The notes: generated by a model not told the origin, from the letters alone. Shown: positions 8,252 through 18,197, counted from the first letter of the stretch. The stretch: 64,000 nucleotides of DNA from Shewanella mangrovisoli (GCF_019457635.1 NZ_CP080412.1:1178001-1242000), one strand, 5' to 3'. A program made the numbers and translations.

Positions 8252-8719
8252 TTATTCGCTTAATAAGCTACGTAACATCCACGCATTTTTCTCATGGAGT
8301 TGGATGCGCTGGGTGAGTAAATCTGCCGTTGCTTCATCGTTGGCTTGGCTTACCAAGGGATAGAGCGCTCGAGCGTTTCGAATCACCACTTCTTGGTCGC
8401 TTAACAGTTCACGGATCATGGTTTCGGCTTTAGTGACACCTTGATCTTCACGGATTTCAGTCAACTTGGCATAGGCCGAATAGGAACCTAATGCCCTTGC
8501 GCCCAATGCGCGAACTCGCTCGGCGATTAAATCGACCGCTAAGGCAAGCTCGGTATATTGCTGTTCAAACAATAAGTGCAAGCTTGTGAACATGGGGCCT
8601 GTGACGTTCCAGTGGAAGCTGTGGGTCTTAAGGTAAAGGCTGTAGCTGTCGGCCAATAACTGATTTAACCCAGCGGCGATTTCTTCTCTGTGACTCTGGT
8701 TGATGCCGATGTTAATCAT
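8252..8719 (-). CDS. dps: Dps-family ferritin-like DNA-protection protein
   Basis: A 155-residue Dps protein. Dodecamers oxidise Fe(II), mainly with peroxide, store iron and protect DNA. The inter-subunit ferroxidase ligands match E. coli spacing: H36 (in FHWNV), H48, E52, D63 and E67. The sequence SYSLYLKTHSFHWNVTG is typical of the family. The start is the ATG at 8719, preceded by a strong AGGAGGAATTTCC; a longer frame reaching 8776 has no SD and adds non-conserved residues. It is transcribed alone, diverging from holD. A 21-bp palindrome 78 bases upstream (8797-8817) is a likely operator. The lysine-rich N-terminal DNA-binding tail of E. coli Dps is lacking. Confidence 0.95.
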   Translation of the reverse strand: MINIGINQSHREEIAAGLNQLLADSYSLYLKTHSFHWNVTGPMFTSLHLLFEQQYTELALAVDLIAERVRALGARALGSYSAYAKLTEIREDQGVTKAETMIRELLSDQEVVIRNARALYPLVSQANDEATADLLTQRIQLHEKNAWMLRSLLSE

Positions 8720-8796
8720 GGAAATTCCTCCTATTGTCCTACTCAATGGGGATAGCTTATCAAATGAGCTAAACATCTAAAGCGGTTAAAATAGAT

Positions 8797-8817
8797 TCTA
8801 TAAATCGAATTTATAGA
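8797..8817. promoter_or_regulatory. Palindrome upstream of dps, candidate operator
   Basis: TCTATAAAT, CGA, ATTTATAGA: a perfect inverted repeat with 9-base arms and a 3-base centre, lying between divergent dps and holD. Two ATAG tetrads (8791 and 8813) are exactly 22 bases apart, the periodicity of the OxyR ATAG-N7-CTAT-N7-ATAG-N7-CTAT motif. The alternate CTAT tetrads are not conserved, so the regulator is uncertain. Confidence 0.5.
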
Positions 8818-8948
8818 TTAATCTTTGCAGCCTAATTGGGATTTTGGGATGGATTTGCATGGAGACCTGCGTCGTGACAATAACATTCGGTCTATTTAGC
8901 TGGTATCCTTGTACTTGTGTTAGAACCTAATGAAACCCCAATCACCCC

Positions 8949-9299
8949 ATGAATAAATCAGCCTATTTAGCCGCAATGGAGATTACTCCCTGGCAGCTTC
9001 GCGATACTAAAGTGCGACCTTATCAAGTGGTTTGGGATGCAGACGAGATGACGCCCGCCGCTGAGCCTTTACTCGAAACCGTGCTCGGATTAATCGGCAT
9101 CAGTAAGGACGACTGCGAGTTCAACACTGAGCCACATAAGGGCAAAACCATAGTTTGGGATTTACGCCGCCACAGGGTTAGGCCCAGAGTGGCTTGGTTA
9201 GTGTCGGATCCCCTTGCGGACTTGCAGTCACGCAGTGAGGCAAAGCGTGCCTTATGGGCGCAGATCTGCCAGTGGCGTGAGCAGCAATTAACGGCCTAA
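8949..9299 (+). CDS. holD: DNA polymerase III psi subunit
   Basis: A 116-residue protein recognised as HolD. It bridges the clamp loader (through chi) to SSB in the replisome. The visible landmarks are YLAAMEITPWQLRD near the N-terminus (compare the E. coli psi region with Trp-x-Leu), GLIGISKDDCEF and the WLVSDPLADLQSRSEAKRALWAQICQW tail region. Its position directly upstream of rimI, as in E. coli, supports the assignment, since psi sequences diverge strongly. The next gene starts 13-61 bases downstream, so the two probably form one operon. Confidence 0.85.
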   Translation: MNKSAYLAAMEITPWQLRDTKVRPYQVVWDADEMTPAAEPLLETVLGLIGISKDDCEFNTEPHKGKTIVWDLRRHRVRPRVAWLVSDPLADLQSRSEAKRALWAQICQWREQQLTA

Positions 9300-9360
9300 G
9301 CCTCTATGGATCGTGCCCTGTATACTTTATCGTGAGTTACCTTTTAATTTGGATTTTCCC

Positions 9361-9849
9361 GTGAGTCATCAAGTCCTTAAAACCCTGAGTGAATCGCTGC
9401 AAATTGTGCTCCTGACGCCAACGGATGTGAGCCAAATGGCGCGCATTGAAGCCAGCGCCCATTCCCATCCTATGAGTGAGAATAATCTTGCCGACTGTTT
9501 TGGCCACTTGTACCGCGTCCTTGGATTAATGCAACGCGATGGCGAGTTACTCGGCTTTGCGATTGTGCAGCAGATTGTTGATGAGGCAACACTGCTGGAT
9601 ATTTGTTTGTCGCCAGCGCAACAAGGGCGAGGTTATGGGCATCTGCTACTCACGGCGGTTATCGACGGCGCTAAGGCTGCCAAGGCCGTGGTGCTGATGC
9701 TGGAGGTTCGCGAATCAAACCTTGCCGCGCGCGCACTTTATCAAAAGCGGGGCTTTGTCGAAACAGGCCGTCGCAAGGGCTATTACCCATTGGCTGAAGG
9801 CAAAGAAGATGCGATTTTGATGGATTTAGCCTTAAGCGAAACGGCTTAA
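9361..9849 (+). CDS. rimI: Ribosomal protein S18-alanine N-acetyltransferase
   Basis: A GNAT acetyltransferase predicted to acetylate the N-terminal Ala of ribosomal protein S18. The acetyl-CoA loop QQGRGYGHLLL, the preceding DICLSPA strand, and EVRESNLAARALYQKRGFVETGRRKGYY are diagnostic of RimI. The start is uncertain: the GTG at 9361 gives 162 residues, close to the 148 of E. coli, while a GTG at 9313 would add 16 poorly conserved residues; neither has a strong SD. It follows holD, as in E. coli, and is closed by a symmetric terminator shared with the convergent lipA. Confidence 0.88.
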   Translation: MSHQVLKTLSESLQIVLLTPTDVSQMARIEASAHSHPMSENNLADCFGHLYRVLGLMQRDGELLGFAIVQQIVDEATLLDICLSPAQQGRGYGHLLLTAVIDGAKAAKAVVLMLEVRESNLAARALYQKRGFVETGRRKGYYPLAEGKEDAILMDLALSETA

Positions 9850-9865
9850 GACTTTAGAGGTCGAT

Positions 9866-9896
9866 AAAAAAAACAGCGCCTTAGCGCTGTTTTTTT
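9866..9896. terminator. Bidirectional terminator between rimI and lipA
   Basis: AACAGCGC / GCGCTGTT with loop CTTA, flanked by A8 on the left and T7 on the right, so it can end transcription from both sides. Confidence 0.9.
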
Positions 9897-9917
9897 ACGG
9901 GGTTAATAAAGCGAAGG

Positions 9918-10883
9918 TTACTTCACTTCTTTACCTTGAGCTTGCAGATCGGCATGGTAGCTTGAACGCACTAATGGACCACAGGCGGCGTGAGTAAAGC
10001 CCAGCTCATCGGCAAGGACTTTAAGTTCATCGAACTCGGCAGGCGAGACGTAACGCTCAACGGGCAGGTGGAACTTAGACGGTTGCAGATATTGACCTAG
10101 GGTCAACATTTCTACCTTGTGCTCACGTAAGTCGCGAAGCACTTGAGCGATTTCTTCGTTGGTTTCACCTAGACCCATCATTAGTCCCGATTTTGTCGGC
10201 ACATTGGGGTGACGCTCTTTAAAGCGCTTCAGTAGGTCGAGTGACCATTGATAGTTCGCCCCTGGACGCGCTTTGCGGTAATGCATAGGCGCAGTTTCGA
10301 GGTTGTGGTTGAACACATCAGGCGGCTCGGTCGACAGAATGTCGAGGGCGGCATCGATACGACCACGGAAATCGGGCACTAAGATCTCAATCTTAATTTC
10401 AGGATTGAGTTTACGGATTTCGCGAATACAGTCTGCAAAGTGCTGGGCACCGCCATCACGCAGGTCATCGCGGTCAACCGAGGTGATAACCACGTATTTC
10501 AGCTTCATATCGCGAATGGTTTGTGCCAGTTTGACCGGCTCATCGCTATCAGGCTTCAATGGACGACCATGGGCCACGTCGCAGAATGGGCAGCGGCGAG
10601 TACAAATTGCGCCCAAAATCATAAAGGTCGCGGTGCCGTGGTTAAAGCATTCTGCCAAGTTAGGGCAGGAAGCTTCTTCACAGACCGAGTGCAGGCCATT
10701 CGAACGTAATGCTTGCTTGATCTCGAGAATGCGTTGGTTAGAAGCGGGCAGTTTGACCCTTAACCAATCGGGTTTGCGTAACATGGTTTCGCGCTCAGAG
10801 GGCACGATTTTAACCGGAATGCGCGAGACCTTATCGGCATCTCTTAATTTGACTCCGGGTTGTAAACGTTCAGGCCTATTCAT
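9918..10883 (-). CDS. lipA: Lipoyl synthase
   Basis: A 321-residue radical-SAM enzyme that inserts two sulfurs into protein-bound octanoyl chains to form lipoyl groups on the 2-oxoacid dehydrogenases and GcvH. Both [4Fe-4S] sites are visible: the auxiliary cluster C68-x4-C73-x5-C79 ([12 protein letters not shown]) and the radical-SAM C94-x3-C98-x2-C101 ([10 protein letters not shown]). The C-terminal region VRSSYHAD carries the conserved RSSY serine ligand. Its ATG overlaps the lipB stop (ATGA), so translation is coupled. Length and motifs are those of a normal LipA. Confidence 0.98.
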
Positions 10884-11533
10884 GACGCTGCTAATCCTTG
10901 ATGATGAACTAGTTGTTGGTAGCCCAATAGTTGGCTAAGGGTAATTATGAGTTGGTCGCCTGCTTCTATCACTGTTTGTGGGCCGCCCAGTTCCTTGCAT
11001 TGCACCATTTCAAGGCCGGCGTAACCGCAAGGGTTAATGCGGCGAAACGGCGCCAGATCCATATCGACATTCAGTGCTAAGCCGTGGAAGGAGCAGCCTT
11101 TACGAATGCGAAGCCCTAAAGAGGCGACTTTGCGCTCATCCACATACACGCCCGGCGCATCGGCCTTGGCGTAGGCATTGATATCGTATTTGGCGAGCAT
11201 ATCGATAATGCTTTGCTCGATATGGGTCACTAGCTGACGGACGCCAATCTTGCTGCGTTTAATATCGAGGAGAGGGTAGACAACTAATTGTCCCGGCCCG
11301 TGGTAAGTCACTTGGCCGCCACGATCCACTTGAATCACGGGAATATCACCCGGATTCAAAATATGTTCGCTTTTACCTGCTTGGCCTTGGGTAAATACGG
11401 GTGGATGTTCAACGATCCACAGTTCGTCTGGGCTATCGCTGTTACGTGTGTCGGTGTAATGCTGCATCGCATGCCACACAGACTCGTAATCCTGTTGTCC
11501 CAGATGCCGAATATGCAAAGTGGTGTCTTGCAA
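10880..11533 (-). CDS. lipB: Octanoyltransferase
   Basis: Transfers octanoate from acyl-carrier protein to lipoyl domains, supplying LipA. The motifs [34 protein letters not shown] (catalytic Lys) and NPCGYAG (catalytic Cys) are present. The start is the TTG read from 11533, which aligns with the E. coli N-terminus (M-QD-x3-L-x-I-RHLG) and has GGAGAGG at a suitable distance. A second TTG at 11539 is in frame but sits too close to that SD. The protein is 217 residues. lipA overlaps by 4 bases. The ybeD-lipB-lipA order is that of E. coli. Confidence 0.96.
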
Positions 11534-11625
11534 GGGCAACCTCTCCCCTAGAATTGAGTGGCGCTATTATACGCCTCTTAACCATAAATGTAAGACAGAT
11601 CACATTTCATGGCCTTGAGGAATAC

Positions 11626-11892
11626 TTATAGTACGCGGCGTACGCCTTCGATACCGGCAAGCTCAGTGTACAGAGTCTCAATATGATCTTTGCTGGTCAC
11701 TGTAACGCGGATGGTCACTGAGTAGTAGCTACCTTTGCTTGAGGCCTTAACCGTGGGTGAATAATCACCTGGGGCGTGTCTTTGCACTACGGCAACGACT
11801 CTGTCGGTCAGGGCTTCGTGGGCATCGCCAACCACTTTGAAGGGGAAGGCGCAGGGGAACTCCATGAGTTCATCAAATTTCGTGTTTAACAT
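11626..11892 (-). CDS. ybeD: DUF493 / YbeD family protein
   Basis: An 88-residue protein of the YbeD family, an ACT-like regulatory fold of unknown function conserved beside lipB in gammaproteobacteria. The characteristic N-terminus [22 protein letters not shown] and the central [19 protein letters not shown] are present. The neighbours dacA and lipB agree with the E. coli order. A terminator hairpin separates it from dacA, so it probably heads a ybeD-lipB-lipA transcript. Confidence 0.94.
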
Positions 11893-11963
11893 AGTCGTGC
11901 TCTATAACCATTTTAATGGGAACTATATGGTGACGATTATACCCGATTCAAGGGCGATACTCC

Positions 11964-12003
11964 CCAAAAACAACTAAGCCACCCGAAGGTGGCTTAGTTT
12001 TTG
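11964..12003. terminator. Rho-independent terminator after dacA
   Basis: AACTAAGCCACC / GGTGGCTTAGTT (11972-11983 / 11988-11999) with loop CGAA. A run of T follows on the plus strand, and GTTGTTTTTGG follows on the minus strand after dacA. It separates dacA from ybeD. Confidence 0.82.
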
Positions 12004-12012
12004 TGATTCGGA

Positions 12013-13188
12013 TTAGCTAAACCAACCAGAAAACAGTTGCTTAAAGTAATCAACTAATTTGCTGAACCAGCTGCCTTCGTTGACTTCTTGCAGGGTAACC
12101 AGTGGGAATTGCGCAATATCTTTGCCATCTAACTGGAAGTATAAGCGACCAACGGTTTCACCTTTTTTCAGTGGTGCATCCAGTGGCTTAGTCAGTTCGA
12201 AGTTGGCTTTTAAGTCTTTCGCGCGGCCACGGCTGATGGTGATAGGGGTATCAGTCGCTACACCTAAATCGACAGTGCTCTTATCGCCGTACCAAATTTG
12301 TTGGGTCACGAAGCTGTCGCCCGCCTTGTAAGGGGTGACGGTTTCGAAGAAACGGAAACCATAGGTCAGCAGCTTTTTACTTTCGGCTTTACGGGCGGCT
12401 TCACTCTGGGTGCCCATCACCACCGAAATTAAACGCATGCCGTCTTTGGTGGCAGATGCGACTAAGTTATAGCCCGCGCCAGAGGTGTGGCCGGTTTTGA
12501 TACCGTCGACATTCATGCTGTTATCCCACAAGAGGCCGTTGCGGTTATATTGCTTGATACCATTGAAGGTATAATATTTTTCGCTGTAGACACGGTATTC
12601 TTCAGGCACGTCACGGATAAGCGCAGCACCTAATAACGCCATGTCGTAGGCTGTTGATTTGTGGTTTTCAGAGTCTAAACCGTGGGAGTTTTCGAAGTAG
12701 CTGTCACGCATGCCAAGCTGCTTGGCCCATGAGTTCATCATGTCGACGAAGGCGCCTTCGGTGCCGGCAATGTGTTCGGCCATGGCCACACAGGCATCGT
12801 TACCCGACTGGATGATGATGCCGCGGTTTAAGTCGGAAACCTTAACGGTTTTACCCACTTCGATGAACATTTTTGATGAGTCAGAGAAGTTCTTCGACCA
12901 CGCATTTTTACTGATGGTCACATCATCATCTGGGGATACGTTACCTGCTTTGATTTCTTGACCAATCACATAACTGGTCATCATCTTCGTTAAGCTGGCT
13001 GGGTTTAAGCTTTCGTAGGCATTTTCTTCGGCAATGATTTGGCCCGAGTAATAATCCATCAAGACGTAAGCCTTGGCGGCAACTGTAGGTGCATCAGGGG
13101 TAACAATCGGCTGCGCAGCATAAACAGGAAGAGAAACACTCGAAATTAGCAGCAATGTTTTAATGGGACTTTTTACAAAATTCATCAT
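12013..13188 (-). CDS. dacA: D-alanyl-D-alanine carboxypeptidase (PBP5/6)
   Basis: A low-molecular-mass penicillin-binding protein that trims the terminal D-Ala from murein pentapeptides on the periplasmic face. It has a signal peptide (KTLLLISSVSLPVYAAQP). The three active-site motifs are present: SLTK (Ser-x-x-Lys), SGN in IIQSGNDACVAMAEHI, and KTG in VDGIKTGHTSGAGYN. A PBP5 C-terminal beta domain and an amphipathic membrane-anchor helix (SWFSKLVDYFKQLFSGWFS) close the protein. The start is the ATG at 13188 or 13185; a longer frame to 13287 adds a non-signal-like extension. About 391 residues against 403 in E. coli. It sits downstream of rlpA, as in E. coli. Confidence 0.96.
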   Translation of the reverse strand: MMNFVKSPIKTLLLISSVSLPVYAAQPIVTPDAPTVAAKAYVLMDYYSGQIIAEENAYESLNPASLTKMMTSYVIGQEIKAGNVSPDDDVTISKNAWSKNFSDSSKMFIEVGKTVKVSDLNRGIIIQSGNDACVAMAEHIAGTEGAFVDMMNSWAKQLGMRDSYFENSHGLDSENHKSTAYDMALLGAALIRDVPEEYRVYSEKYYTFNGIKQYNRNGLLWDNSMNVDGIKTGHTSGAGYNLVASATKDGMRLISVVMGTQSEAARKAESKKLLTYGFRFFETVTPYKAGDSFVTQQIWYGDKSTVDLGVATDTPITISRGRAKDLKANFELTKPLDAPLKKGETVGRLYFQLDGKDIAQFPLVTLQEVNEGSWFSKLVDYFKQLFSGWFS

Positions 13189-13332
13189 TAACTTAGCACG
13201 TCTTTTTGGTTGTATTGAAAGAAAAGGCAAAATAGTTTCGCGAGTATACCACCCTTCGACAAAGGTTTTCAGTGAAGGTTCCTTCATCTGGGGTATTTTT
13301 AAGCTAAATCTACATCTTATAGTGAGCGGTCA

Positions 13333-14175
13333 CTACTCTAAAACCATATAGCCTTCGGGGTAACCGTCTTGTTTCACTTTATTGAGTAATCGGTCGGCTA
13401 GTTCGGTTTGACCAATTGGACCGAGCTGTAGTCTATACATATTGTTTGCCGGTTGTACACGGGTCTTGACCTGATATTTCTTCTCCAGATCCTTCGCCAT
13501 TTTGTTCAGCCTATGCTGGTCCTTCGAAGCCACCAATTGTATGTAGTGATTGCCTGAGGATTGGATATTGGCGATGGCGGACTGGGTCGCAGCCTGAGTA
13601 CCAATATAGATCACATCTAGCTTAATCCGTGCGGTGCCAGTGCCTAACATACCCAGCTTATAAGCGGCGGCGTAGGATAAGTCTAAAATCCGGTCCGAAT
13701 GGAAAGGGCCGCGATCGTTAATCCGAATAATCACCTGCTTATTGTTATCTAAGTTAGTGACGCGGGCATAGCTTGGCAGGGGCAAGGTCTTGTGGGCACC
13801 TGACATGCCATACATGTCGTAGGGCTCGCCGTTTGATGTCTCATAGCCGTGGAATTTCTCGCCGTACCATGAGGCGCGGCCAGTCTCGGAAAAGCCTTGG
13901 CCCGAATCTAACACCGTATAGGACTCACCATAAACCGTATAAGGTTTATTACCGCGGCGGCTGTAGGGCTCGTATTTTGGAGTTGCGTTCGGCACATGGT
14001 CCACATTGGGTGGATTGATGGGCATCTTATCGTTTTTAAGCGCGTAGCGGCCCTTGTTGGGATCCATGTTCTTGTTCTTCTCGCTGGCAGAGCCAGAATT
14101 AGAACTCGAGCAGGCCGCGAGCGCAAAACAGCAGCCGAGCATCAAGAGCGGTAAAAGGTTATTTTTTAGCGTCAT
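13333..14175 (-). CDS. rlpA: Septal ring lytic transglycosylase RlpA, lipoprotein
   Basis: A 280-residue outer-membrane lipoprotein with lipobox LAAC (Cys about 22), a disordered Ser/Asn-rich linker, a double-psi beta-barrel (GRASWYGEKFHGYETSNGE, with the catalytic Glu and Asp region including INDRGPF and ILDLSYAAA) and a C-terminal SPOR domain (HYIQLVASKDQHRLNKMAK) that binds denuded septal glycan. It cleaves peptidoglycan strands lacking stem peptides. Its start lies 17 bases inside the mltB gene, so the two are coupled. In E. coli rlpA directly follows rodA; here mltB separates them. Confidence 0.95.
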   Translation of the reverse strand: MTLKNNLLPLLMLGCCFALAACSSSNSGSASEKNKNMDPNKGRYALKNDKMPINPPNVDHVPNATPKYEPYSRRGNKPYTVYGESYTVLDSGQGFSETGRASWYGEKFHGYETSNGEPYDMYGMSGAHKTLPLPSYARVTNLDNNKQVIIRINDRGPFHSDRILDLSYAAAYKLGMLGTGTARIKLDVIYIGTQAATQSAIANIQSSGNHYIQLVASKDQHRLNKMAKDLEKKYQVKTRVQPANNMYRLQLGPIGQTELADRLLNKVKQDGYPEGYMVLE

Positions 14176-15223
14176 GTTGTTGCTTCAGTTGTTGGCTAAA
14201 TTGATAAACGGCCATGGAATATAAAGGGCTACGGTTATAACGGGTGATCACATAAAAGTTATTGAGTCCTAACCAGTAATCCTTGCTATCCACTTGTTCC
14301 AGCTCGATGAGCATGGCCTTTTGCGAGACATCTAAATCGCGGGCGGTGGCCAGCGATAAGCTTGGACTGAGAATATCAGAGACCTTGTACTGCAACTTCT
14401 CGCCGGCCCACACTTTGGTTTTAGGCGCATTGGTACTGCTGTTCACTAAAGGGAGCGCAACGGGTGCATGCAGCTGCCAGCCGTGTTCATGGAAATAATT
14501 GGCAACACTGCCAATGGAGTCCTCTGGACTCTGGAGCAAATCACGGTTACCGCTGCCATCAAAATCCACGGCATAGTGGCGGTAGCTCGAAGGAATAAAC
14601 TGACCAAAGCCCATGGCGCCGGCGTAGGAACCCTTGAGGCTATTGATATCTAAGTGTTCTTCTTTTACCAGCTTCATCAGCTCGCCAAATTCCTTGCGAA
14701 AGAAGGTGGCTCTTGGCTCGTAATAAAACCCTAAGGTATAGAGCGCATCGATTACCGGATAATTACCTGTGTACTGGCCATAGAAGGTTTCGATACCAAT
14801 AATGGCCACAATAATTTGTGGCTCGACTTGGTACTTTGTCGCGGCCTTGGCAATCGTTGCCTCGTGTTTTTTCCAGAAGGCTAGACCTGCATTGAGGCGT
14901 TTCTCGGTGAGGAAAATCGGATAATACTGATGCCAAGGCTTGGCTTCCCAAGGGCGAGAAATGGCATCGATAACGGCTTGGTTGTAGTTGGCTTTAGCTA
15001 AAAAACTTTCAACTTCGGCTTGAGTAAAGCCTTGAGCCATTTGGGTTTTAATAAATTCTGCCTTTAAGGCTTCGGGTAATACTGGCGTTGGCGCCTGTGT
15101 GGTGACAGCCGCACTTGGCGGCGGTGTGGGGGCCGCGGGCTCGTTTGCCGTCGAGCAACCAAGGAGATATGAACTGAGGCAAAGTACTGCCAGTGGAGCC
15201 AAACAAGCTCGAAGAATAGGCAT
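14159..15223 (-). CDS. mltB: Lytic murein transglycosylase B, lipoprotein
   Basis: A 354-residue SLT-type lytic transglycosylase that cleaves MurNAc-GlcNAc bonds to form 1,6-anhydro ends. It is a lipoprotein (LGCS lipobox near residue 23) followed by a Pro/Ala-rich linker. The catalytic Glu lies in IIGIETFYGQYTGNYPVID. GSYAGAMGFGQFIPSSYRHYAVDFDGSGN is the MltB-family signature, with an EF-hand-like DFDGSGNRDLL. The start is the ATG at 15223, 17 bases after rodA. It overlaps rlpA. The insertion of mltB into the PBP2-RodA-RlpA-PBP5 block brings a second glycan-cleaving enzyme into the elongation operon. Confidence 0.94.
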   Translation of the reverse strand: MPILRACLAPLAVLCLSSYLLGCSTANEPAAPTPPPSAAVTTQAPTPVLPEALKAEFIKTQMAQGFTQAEVESFLAKANYNQAVIDAISRPWEAKPWHQYYPIFLTEKRLNAGLAFWKKHEATIAKAATKYQVEPQIIVAIIGIETFYGQYTGNYPVIDALYTLGFYYEPRATFFRKEFGELMKLVKEEHLDINSLKGSYAGAMGFGQFIPSSYRHYAVDFDGSGNRDLLQSPEDSIGSVANYFHEHGWQLHAPVALPLVNSSTNAPKTKVWAGEKLQYKVSDILSPSLSLATARDLDVSQKAMLIELEQVDSKDYWLGLNNFYVITRYNRSPLYSMAVYQFSQQLKQQHDAKK

Positions 15224-15240
15224 TAAAAAGTCCCTAAAAA

Positions 15241-16344
15241 TTATCTATCTACAAAACGTCTATGGGTATGAATGCTCATAAGAATGCCAAACCCTGTCAT
15301 CAATGTCAGCATGGAAGTACCACCATAACTGACAAGGGGTAAAGGTACACCCACCACAGGCAGGATACCTGAAACCATACCAATATTCACAAAAACATAA
15401 ACGAAGAAAGTCAATGTGATACTGCCTGCAAGGAGCCGGGCGAAGCTGGTTTGCGCGCGCGAGGCGATGACTAAGCCGCGTCCGATGATATACAGATACA
15501 TCAGGAGCAGGATAATACTGCCTATCAGGCCAAACTCTTCACCGATCACCGCAAAGATGAAGTCGGTGTGACGTTCGGGGATAAATTCTAATTGGGATTG
15601 GGTGCCATCGAGCCAACCTTTGCCCCAGAGGCCGCCGGAGCCAATGGCGATTTTCGATTGAATGATGTGGTAACCGGCGCCTAGCGGATCCTTCTCAGGA
15701 TCGAGTAATGTCATCACGCGGGTTCTTTGGTAATCGTGCATCAGGAAGTACCAGAGGATCGGTAAGAAGGCTAATACGGCGGCGATAAAACCGCCCACAA
15801 TCGCCCAGCTCATGCCCGATAAAAACAGTACGAAAATGCCCGATGCCGCAACCAAAATCGAGGTACCTAAGTCAGGTTGTTTGGCAATTAACAGCGTCGG
15901 GACTAACAAAATTACCGCCGCACCTGCAAGGTAGCGTTTCTTCGGTGGCAGAGGGAACTTACTGATATACCACGCCATAGTGATGGGGAAGGCGAGCTTA
16001 ATCAGTTCCGAAGGTTGGAACTCCATAAAGCCTAAGTTCAGCCAGCGCTGTGCGCCTTTGTTGATTTCCCCAAAAAAATGTACCCCAAGCAGGAGTACAA
16101 TCCCCGCAAGATAAATCGGTAGGGCCCAGCGCTTTAGCGCCTCGGGATTGATCTGCGCCATGGTAAACATAATGCCTAGGGATAAAAACATCCTAAACAG
16201 TTGGCGCTCCATCATGCCAAGATCTTCACCGCTGGCGGAGTAAATAACAAACAGGCCAAAGCCCATGACGGCAAACAGACCGAGCAGTAAGGGCAAGTCG
16301 ATATGCATTCGTTGCCAGATATTTTGACGTGGTTGGGCACTCAT
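15241..16344 (-). CDS. rodA: Rod-shape peptidoglycan polymerase RodA
   Basis: A SEDS-family glycosyltransferase (367 residues, about ten membrane spans) that polymerises lipid II with PBP2 in the elongasome. The conserved SEDS segments are [32 protein letters not shown] (the catalytic Asp region), [16 protein letters not shown] and [11 protein letters not shown]. The start is the ATG at 16344, which overlaps the mrdA stop (ATGA); a longer in-frame start at 16359 is unnecessary. It is translationally coupled to mrdA, as in E. coli. Confidence 0.97.
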   Translation of the reverse strand: MSAQPRQNIWQRMHIDLPLLLGLFAVMGFGLFVIYSASGEDLGMMERQLFRMFLSLGIMFTMAQINPEALKRWALPIYLAGIVLLLGVHFFGEINKGAQRWLNLGFMEFQPSELIKLAFPITMAWYISKFPLPPKKRYLAGAAVILLVPTLLIAKQPDLGTSILVAASGIFVLFLSGMSWAIVGGFIAAVLAFLPILWYFLMHDYQRTRVMTLLDPEKDPLGAGYHIIQSKIAIGSGGLWGKGWLDGTQSQLEFIPERHTDFIFAVIGEEFGLIGSIILLLMYLYIIGRGLVIASRAQTSFARLLAGSITLTFFVYVFVNIGMVSGILPVVGVPLPLVSYGGTSMLTLMTGFGILMSIHTHRRFVDR

Positions 16345-18197
16345 GGCGTTGGTTTCCAAGTGTCTCTTAGCATGTATTCATCGAGCATGGCGCGGGCGAC
16401 TGGCCCTGCGTTTGCGCCACCCCAGCCGGCGTTTTCCATCACCACCGCGAGGACGATTTTCGGATCTTCAAAGGGTGCGTAGGCGACGACGAGGGCGTTA
16501 TCGCGGAAATGCTCAGCAATCTTGTTGGCATCGTACTTAGTGTTTTCGGCCACGCCAATCACCTGCGCCGTACCGGTTTTCATCGCGGCCGTGTAACTGG
16601 CGTCGGTAAAACGCGACTTATGAGCTGTCTGGCGCATGGCTTCGTTGATGATTTTCCAGTTGCGCGGGTTTTTAAGCTCAATTGGCGGCAACTCGTTAAT
16701 TGGCGAGTCAATTTTGGCCGTATTATCTTTAATCGACTTTAACAAATGTGGCGGGAAGCGGCGGCCATCATTGGCGAGGATGGCGGTGGCGCTGGCCAAT
16801 TGCAATGGCGTTGCGGTCCAGTAACCTTGGCCGATACCGACGGAAATCGTGTCACCAATGTACCAAGCCTGATTGTATTTTAAGCGTTTCCAGTCCTTCG
16901 ACGGCATATTGCCCGCCGATTCTTCGAAAATATCGACACCGGTATTTTGTCCAAAGCCGAACTGTTCCATAAAGCGAGCAATAGGGTCTACACCGATTTT
17001 ATAAGCCAATTCATAGAAGTAGGTATCGCAGGATTCGACGATGGCGCTGTAAACGTTCACCCAGCCATGGCCCCAACGTTTCCAGTCGCGGTATTTACGC
17101 TCAACGCCGGGGATTTGCCAAAAGCCAGGGTCCCAAATACGGGTGTGCTCGGTGACGGCCTTTTCATCTAACCCCAGTAGGGCGATTATGGGTTTGACCG
17201 TCGAGGCCGGTGCATATTGGCCTTGGGTGGCACGGTTAATCAGTGGGCGGGATTTATCGTTCAATAAATCGCTGTAATCTTTGCTGTTAATCCCTTGGAC
17301 GAACTGGTTAGGGTCGTAACTTGGGCTTGAGACTAAGGCTAAGATGCCGCCGTCCCTCGGGTCGATAGCGACAATCGAGCCACGGTGACCTTGGAGTAAT
17401 TCCACGGCCTTTTGCTGCAATTGCAAATCTAGGGTCAAGTAAATATCTTGCCCCGGCTCCGGCGGCACGATTTTAAGGGTGCGGATAGTCCGGCCGCGGT
17501 TGTTCACTTCTTCTTCGAGGTGACCTGGCGTACCGTGCAGCAGAGATTCATAAAACTTTTCAATGCCTTGCTTACCAATATCCTTGGTTGCGGCATAGTT
17601 CTTCCATTGATCGTTACGCTCCAATTGGGCGCGATCGCGGGTGTTGATTTTGCCCACATAGCCCAGCACATGGGTGAGCTGGCTAGCATAGGGGTAGTTA
17701 CGCTTTAAACCCGCCTCGACGGAAATCCCGGGAAAGCGATGCTGGTTCACGCTAAAAATCGCCACTTGCTCTTCAGTCAGCTGATTTTTAAGGGTAAGCG
17801 GCTTAAAGCGGCGGTGAAACTTTAAGGCGTCGGTAAAGGTTTCGCGCTCATCTGGGGTGATCTCGATTAACTTGCCTAGCTCGTCCAAGGTCTCGGACAT
17901 ATTGGCAATTTTCTCTGGCACCAGATCGAGGGAGTAAAAGGGTTGGTTTTCGGCGAGAAGTACGCCGTTTCTGTCGTAAATCAGGCCACGGCTTGGGGCG
18001 ATGGGCACGACGCGAATACGGTTGTCATTAGAACGTGTTGCGTAATCTTTATAGGATTCAACCTGAAGGTGATAAAGATTGGTCACCAACACGCTCAAGA
18101 GGGCGACAACACAAAAAAAAGTGAACAGCGCACGGCGCTTAAACAGTGACGCCTCGGCGGCGTGGTCGTGCATGGTTATCCGCTTTTTTGGCGACAC
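16341..18197 (-). CDS. mrdA: Penicillin-binding protein 2 (elongation transpeptidase)
   Basis: The transpeptidase partner of RodA for lateral wall growth. It has an N-terminal membrane anchor ([22 protein letters not shown]), a pedestal (dimerisation) domain with [15 protein letters not shown], and a transpeptidase domain with ASTVKP (Ser-x-x-Lys), SCD, and KTGTAQ. The start is either the GTG at 18197 (GGAG 9 bases upstream, 618 residues) or the ATG at 18173 ([11 protein letters not shown], weak SD); the first is given. rlmH precedes it by about 60 bases. Confidence 0.96.
   Translation of the reverse strand: MSPKKRITMHDHAAEASLFKRRALFTFFCVVALLSVLVTNLYHLQVESYKDYATRSNDNRIRVVPIAPSRGLIYDRNGVLLAENQPFYSLDLVPEKIANMSETLDELGKLIEITPDERETFTDALKFHRRFKPLTLKNQLTEEQVAIFSVNQHRFPGISVEAGLKRNYPYASQLTHVLGYVGKINTRDRAQLERNDQWKNYAATKDIGKQGIEKFYESLLHGTPGHLEEEVNNRGRTIRTLKIVPPEPGQDIYLTLDLQLQQKAVELLQGHRGSIVAIDPRDGGILALVSSPSYDPNQFVQGINSKDYSDLLNDKSRPLINRATQGQYAPASTVKPIIALLGLDEKAVTEHTRIWDPGFWQIPGVERKYRDWKRWGHGWVNVYSAIVESCDTYFYELAYKIGVDPIARFMEQFGFGQNTGVDIFEESAGNMPSKDWKRLKYNQAWYIGDTISVGIGQGYWTATPLQLASATAILANDGRRFPPHLLKSIKDNTAKIDSPINELPPIELKNPRNWKIINEAMRQTAHKSRFTDASYTAAMKTGTAQVIGVAENTKYDANKIAEHFRDNALVVAYAPFEDPKIVLAVVMENAGWGGANAGPVARAMLDEYMLRDTWKPTP

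Noticed and set aside
10303..10938. 211-codon frame on the plus strand opposite lipA and lipB
   Set aside because: Antisense to two clearly conserved genes; no known family and no SD.
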